From Datnioides undecimradiatus (taxonomy: Eukaryota; Chordata; Actinopteri; Lobotiformes; Datnioididae), in NCBI GenBank assembly GCA_008933995.1, contig WARS01000054.1:4349642-4413641 (forward strand): DNA of 64,000 bases. Reading direction: 5' to 3'. The notes below the pieces were generated by a model. It was given only the letters and a program-made list of their open reading frames with translations. It was not told the DNA's origin and made no database searches. The translations under genes were made by a program, and so were the position numbers. This document shows, one piece after another, positions 60,101 through 64,000 of the stretch (position 1 is the stretch's first letter; the number at the start of each line of letters is the position of its first letter).

Positions 60101-62608
60101 GCAGCATTATTGTGCCACTAGCTATTAATGTTGCCGGAGAGCAGTTGGGAGTCTGAAAAAATGCTGATACTGTTCCAGCACGTTTAACCACTCTAAATCA
60201 GAACATCTGCATTGTTTGACACTGAAGACATATTGGCAGCACTGTATTGCAAAGCCTCAATCATTTATAATGTTATCCATAACCCAGAACAATAACGGAC
60301 AGCTAAGGCAATACAGTAATTCAAAGTACAACCTGTCTGATATGGCCTTCCTGTAATGGATAGTTCTTTTGTCTGGCTATTTTCTGTCTCTCTACGGATA
60401 TCTGGTTTGTCTTGGTAGCTAGATTTTAAAATCTTCAGGAAGACACCATCTAGAACAGGACTGCAGACCATCTAAACAATTGTAGTATTCATTTTTTAGC
60501 AATTTAAAACAAGAATGATTCAGAAAAAGAAAGTTAAATCAACTGCTTTTTCCTTGCTTTTGGCTATCCCCTTTACAGTTGACCAGACCATTGTTGCCAA
60601 TAGTTTCAAATCAAGTCTCATAGTTTTCCCACAGTGATCAATATCAGAATGTATATTTTGTATATGTTGTATATTTTCACAAGTATTTTGTATTTACCAG
60701 TTCTTATAGAGATTACAGAGGTGAATAATACCTTGAGCCAGAGGCTGATTGATGCTGTTTCATTTCTAAACCATGTGGTTATAGACCTGGTATGTAGCTC
60801 CAACAGGCCATGCTGCTTTCATATTATGTGCTGCCTTGTGTATCAAGAGGTTGGAAATTTACAGTTCATTTTCATCTGCAATCTCAAGTGATGAAAACTT
60901 TTTTTTTTTACAATTTACTAATTTTTTACAATTCAAAAATCCTGATGCGTTCTTCTGCTATAACTGTCCATCCAATTGTCCCCGATATACAAATGCAGGC
61001 TGAATAGAGGTTACAAACAACACAAAGCAATATGATCTTACCACAATCACCAATCCACCACGATCCTATTCAGCCACGTTTACAGATGCATGCTTGACGA
61101 GTAATGATTGATGCAGAAAGTGAAGTAGACGAGACAATTTGTAACAGCTTCCAGTAAAATTCACATTCACATGCATTGCAGTCCAAATATAGATTGGAAT
61201 ACACATCAAATCAGAACCCGATGTAACACAAAATACAAGTTTTGTGTTAAAATAGTATTTATAACTACCATCCACAGACCTGAATTGTTAAAAGACCTGG
61301 ATTGTTCACAAATACACAACTACTTTCTTTAAATATGTTTCAAACTTGGGTTTTAAGAGATCCCAGTGATGATCCAACAGGAAGGTGTTGGAGGTAAGAT
61401 TCTAGATACATAAGTAATAAACCAATAATGCATTTCTATTACACCTTTTAAAATTTAATTTATCCAAAACATTGATAGATGTCTCATTGACTCAGGTCTG
61501 AGGCTCAACAGTCAAACCTCTTGTGTTTCACTGCATTCCTGTTCTCCACAGACCTGTGGGAGGAGAAGTTCATTGACTGTAAGATGGAGAACACCTCCTT
61601 TGAGCATAACAAACACAGCTGCCACCTGGACACTGTTGAGGAGAACGATGTTCTTATTTACCTGGTCAGCTTCCTGGGCAGTCTGGCTGTGTTGCCTGGC
61701 AACATCATCTCAGCCCTCTTCATGGAGAGGATTGGCAGGATAAAGATCATAGGTGATGGAGTGTGTTAACCCTCTATTTACTGATGCTTTTATTTCTCTG
61801 TATGTACTATGTTCAAAGCATGATATCACACTATCTGGGTTGCTTGTGTATATATCTGAGTGTTATTTTGTTTGGGTTGTTTTGTTTTTAATTAAAAATT
61901 ATGATTTATTCCAAAGTTTGTCACAGTAAATCTCAGTCAGTATGTGCATCATTTCATTTTTTCTTTCCTAGCTGAAATGGATTTCCACAGATTCGTGTTG
62001 TTTTGCTTCTTCCAGAGAGCTTGGGCTACTATTTTTATATTTTCTGGCAACATTAAATGAAGAAAAGTGTAGTATACATATACTACATAAGGTATAACAC
62101 CACGGGATTCAGTTAAGGAATTCTTTAATCTCCTCAGGTGGATCCATGCTTATTTCAGCAGGTTGCACCGTCTTCCTGTTCCTGAGCTTCAGCCAATCGG
62201 CGATTATTGCCCTACAGTGTTTGTTTTGTGGTGTCAGTGTGGCTGCGTGGAACGGAATCCAGGTGGTGACCGTGGAACTGTATCCTGCCTCTAAAAGGTA
62301 CCACTCTTCATTATTACAGCTGTGTTGATATGTCTTATTTTTGTAATGTATGTGTTAAATGAATATACGAAAGAAGAAGAAATGATCTTTTAATACTGAT
62401 GATCCAATTTGTTTGTGTCTTTAGAGCAACAGCCTTTGGTGTGCTGAACGCTCTGTGTAAGCTAGCGGCTGTGCTCGGCAGCTCTATCTTCGCCAGCTTC
62501 GTGGGCGTCACCAAAGCCATCCCGATCTTGCTGTCCTTCACTGCACTGGTGTGTGGCGGCCTGGTGGCCCTCAGACTGCCTGATACACGAGAGAAAATCC
62601 TTCAGTGA
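46146..62608 (+). CDS. sv2b: Synaptic vesicle glycoprotein 2, SV2B-like (14 coding exons)
   Basis: Exons: 46146-46381, 48050-48276, 51216-51396, 52965-53116, 53992-54125, 54614-54703, 55243-55356, 55605-55693, 57077-57152, 57243-57331, 59714-59847, 61552-61752, 62138-62297, 62425-62608. All phases match; 2067 nt, 688 aa (human SV2B 683). SV2 proteins are 12-TM members of the major facilitator superfamily in synaptic and endocrine vesicles that bind synaptotagmin and tune release. The acidic cytoplasmic N-terminus has [11 protein letters not shown] and [11 protein letters not shown], nearest SV2B. TM1 is about 111-133; the MFS motif [11 protein letters not shown] is at 170-180, PESPRFLLE ends exon 5. 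The luminal loop (about 430-545) has pentapeptide-like FED repeats and sequons at N446, N496 and N521. ATG context AAGATGG is good. SV2A or SV2C fit less well; which teleost duplicate this is cannot be told. Confidence 0.92.
46382..48049 (+). other. sv2b intron 1, no feature beyond short repeats
   Basis: Contains a GA run at about 47439-47457 and otherwise unassigned sequence; no exon on either strand is supported. Confidence 0.5.
48597..49952 (-). mobile_element. Tc1/mariner element, DD37E type, in sv2b intron 2
   Basis: Inverted ends starting CACCGTGTCCCAAAAGTTCA on both sides, flanked by TA (48595-48596 and 49953-49954); 1356 bp. Antisense to sv2b. Unlike the Tc1-like pair elsewhere in the window, the transposase keeps its N-terminal helix-turn-helix. 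Confidence 0.93.
48671..49760 (-). pseudogene. DD37E Tc1/mariner transposase with one frameshift
   Basis: Starts [15 protein letters not shown]; a helix-turn-helix follows ([19 protein letters not shown]). Catalytic Asp in VFSDEC, second in [12 protein letters not shown], Glu in [10 protein letters not shown]; 37 residues separate the last two. The frame breaks within the SPxxNPIE motif near 48880: seven bases stand where six are expected, so one base was probably gained. The C-terminal part continues in the next frame to a stop at 48671. Otherwise about 360 codons, the usual size. Confidence 0.9.
50090..50600 (-). mobile_element. Decayed Tc1-like relic in sv2b intron 2
   Basis: Plus-strand phrases TTATAGACCATATCACACTTTC, GACCAGCACCTGCCAGGAAC and CTCTGTGGCCCATTGCTG parallel those at 35600-35950 and mark the same fish Tc1-like family. 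No frame survives. Confidence 0.55.
50818..51060 (-). repeat. Teleost interspersed repeat, second copy (reverse)
   Basis: Begins (plus strand) CAGTTCAATTCAATTTTATT and continues through TATAGCGCCAATTCACAAC, GTCATCTCAGGGCACTTTAC and CATGAGCAAGCACTTGGC. It is the reverse complement of the repeat seen at 4578-4790 but much better preserved. Confidence 0.8.
51061..51118 (+). repeat. (GA)n microsatellite in sv2b intron 2
   Basis: About 58 bases of GA repeat with one GG interruption, abutting the interspersed repeat. It ends about 98 bases upstream of exon 3. Confidence 0.92.
51397..52964 (+). other. sv2b intron 3, nothing assigned
   Basis: AT-rich, no microsatellite of note and no supported exon or mobile element on either strand. 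Confidence 0.5.
53961..53976 (+). repeat. (GT)8 just upstream of sv2b exon 5
   Basis: A short GT repeat ends 15 bases before the exon 5 start at 53992, between the branch region and the acceptor TTGTTACAG, where UG repeats can bind splicing factors. Confidence 0.85.
55754..56967 (-). mobile_element. Complete Tc1-like (DD34E) element, copy 2, in sv2b intron 8
   Basis: Same inverted ends as copy 1 (34157-35368), flanked by TA at 55752-55753 and 56968-56969; 1214 bp. It is antisense to sv2b and ends about 110 bases before exon 9. Confidence 0.94.
55958..56869 (-). CDS. Tc1-like transposase, open but N-terminally short (303 codons)
   Basis: An uninterrupted frame with [19 protein letters not shown] and [18 protein letters not shown], giving DD34E, and a natural end AANGGNTRY. 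The frame as given starts at a TTG; it stays open further toward the inverted repeat (to about 56940) but without a good ATG. The paired helix-turn-helix that binds the transposon ends is not encoded, because only about 98 bases lie between the inverted-repeat edge and this start. Copy 1 shares this layout. It is therefore probably not autonomous, though the catalytic core is intact. Confidence 0.85.
   Translation of the reverse strand: MYWGDRHRTTGRVRDRPRSGAPRVTDRNDDQYLRTYALRHHYATATQLQAHLRDVRGTRVSRQTIRNRLHRFGLNARRPSQVTPLTPRHRRERLQWAQDHVTWTMQQWSTVLFTDECWVTLHRNDGCQRCWRRRGERYAEVNMVPRVRFGGGGATVWAGITSQRKTDLVIVDGSVTARSYLRDIKEPIIIPQFRQHTPNFLFMDDNAPPHRARIVTARLQEVGVPHMVWPAMSPDLNPIEHVWDQLKQRLDDRTPPPRDLAELRVALVEEWNALPQNNIMRLVRSMRRCCQAVIAANGGNTRY
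57718..58085 (-). mobile_element. Decayed Tc1-like relic in sv2b intron 10
   Basis: Begins with the terminal-repeat-like CAGTGGATGTAGAAAGTCTAC and continues with ACCATTCCAACACTTTGATTTC and CTTCATCTTTAGTTTTCTGAC, the same family as at 24937-25150. It is truncated and has no frame. Confidence 0.55.
58086..59713 (+). other. Rest of sv2b intron 10; (TTA)n at 58537-58561
   Basis: Apart from the TTA repeat no feature is supported on either strand. Confidence 0.5.
59848..61551 (+). other. sv2b intron 11, nothing assigned
   Basis: AT-rich, with short chance ORFs on both strands and no supported exon or mobile element. Confidence 0.5.
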
Positions 62609-64000
62609 GGTCACATGCAACCCGCGGTGTGGTGTGGGATCTGTATTTTGCAACATTTGAATGACTCTGACCTCACTCTGCATTTGAAAGAACGTAAGAA
62701 TGGAAATAACTCTCAATTCCTCATGCTCTTGCTTTTTTTTTCATGTGAACCATTTTCATATTGAACTGATTTCAGAGGAGAGGGTATGGTCTTTCCAATA
62801 ATGTTGAAGGGACATTTGTTTTGGTGTTCAGAAATGTGGCTGATCCTGAGAAGACATTCTAGAAAGCGTTATCCTTTATTTATGCAATTAACACACCGAG
62901 ACACAGTGGATTTACTAACCGCAAGACAATGAACCGGGTGAGGGAAAAAAATGGCTAACCTGTTTTTACGTCTCCACATTCATTAGTTTCAGCCAGTAGT
63001 TCAATGCATGATGGTGAATTATGTCAGATTTTTCTCTGTAACTTTGCCCCTCCCCCATATTCAATAAATCCACGTAGTCTCACTTAGTTAATCTTAGCAG
63101 GTTCAGGACATTTAACCTTTGGAAGCATCCCGTGCACTATTAAGTTAACTGTAGGCTGAATTCCACATGGTGTGTTGACTTTAGTTAGCCTGACGTGCTA
63201 ACGTTAGCACTAATATCCACAAGCCATTACTTTTTGCCCAACACCTGCGGAGTCATTAGCAGCTCTGTGTTAACGCTCAGTGTTGTGTGTGTGTGTGTCC
63301 TGCATTTTAGAAAACCGCTATCCTGCCCTGTAGTGTTAGCTTTTACAGTATTCCGCAGTGGGTCCATCACTGCAGTACCTGTGATTTGAATCACATCACA
63401 GATCAATGTCCGGAGTATCCAAATCACTGATGAGACTAAGCAATGGCTAATTATGTTGACCCCTTAGCTACATAACAGGTATTCCAAACCCTCTTTGCCT
63501 GCCCACACAGATATTGCTCCACATAAAACTAAACTATAGACATCAAGACATGGCACCAAACTCACATCCCCTGAAGTGTGACACAAAACAAAGCAAACAA
63601 ACAAAACAAATATAAGATAACAAATAAGTCCACATTGAATAAATAAAGATGTTGCTTTTGAAAAACTACTTTTAATGTGACTCTGAGAGCTTCAGGTGCA
63701 TTTTTGCACAAATTAGTGCAAGTTAGTTAGTTGGTTTTTAGAGAAAAATTCAAGTTGCTTTTTTGTAACTAGCGACCTAAAAATGAACTGAGAGTCCAGT
63801 AACTGCGTACTCACCGCATCTTCAGTATCTATGATTCCCAATAAATGGCATGCTTTTGGCGTACCAGATGATGAGCAGTTTCTAACATCTTATTACATCA
63901 AACTAGTGAATGCGGATGTGGAATTACTTGAAGCGTAACAGCTTCTTATTTGTGTGGTTTAATTCCAACATTTAATCTCTTGTGCTACGTGCTCTGCATG
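62609..64000 (+). other. 3' UTR and downstream flank of sv2b
   Basis: AATAAA occurs at 63063-63068, about 455 bases after the stop, and again near 63639; either could be the poly(A) signal. A short GT run lies at 63283-63298. No further coding exon is seen before the window ends. Confidence 0.4.

Overview
The window is nuclear DNA from a teleost fish, probably a percomorph. Three conserved vertebrate genes with GT-AG introns lie among teleost-type Tc1-like DNA transposons, CR1/L2-group LINE copies, short retroposon tails ending in (TATC)n, and CA/GA microsatellites. It holds no bacterial-type operon, CRISPR array, rRNA gene or tRNA that I could support. All exon models below were read by eye from splice sites and checked for phase; none was confirmed by search.

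Left part, minus strand: position 1 to about 3.2 kb is the 5' part of herpud1 (ER-stress ubiquitin-like membrane protein), running off the left edge. An almost perfect ER-stress response element lies upstream of its ATG. From 17960 down to 5466 is slc12a3, the thiazide-sensitive Na-Cl cotransporter. All 26 coding exons join in frame to 1012 codons plus stop. The herpud1/slc12a3 neighbourhood is the same as on human 16q13, which supports orthology. A dead L2-group LINE with a short retroposon nested in it sits in slc12a3 intron 22.

Middle, about 18 to 46 kb: mostly repeats. There is a nearly full but dead L2-group LINE (22.07-24.86 kb), a decayed endogenous retrovirus RNase H fragment (27.1-27.65 kb), a complete Tc1-like element (34.16-35.37 kb), decayed Tc1 relics, LINE fragments and a pair of near-identical 0.5 kb repeats. 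Between 30.7 and 33.8 kb, plus-strand exons with good splice sites, matching phases and strongly GC-ending codons suggest a small gene that I do not recognise. This is the main candidate for something undescribed.

Right part, plus strand: 46146-62608 is an SV2-family synaptic vesicle glycoprotein gene, closest to sv2b. Its 14 coding exons give 688 codons plus stop. Its introns hold a DD37E-type Tc1/mariner element (intron 2), a second copy of the Tc1-like element, about 97-98% identical to the first (intron 8), and decayed Tc1 relics. The last 1.4 kb is 3' UTR and flank.

The three named genes do not share a pathway: ER quality control, renal/gill/intestinal salt uptake, and neuronal secretion. 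The recurring themes are recent Tc1 activity and CA/TG repeats placed within about 16 nt of splice sites in both large genes.
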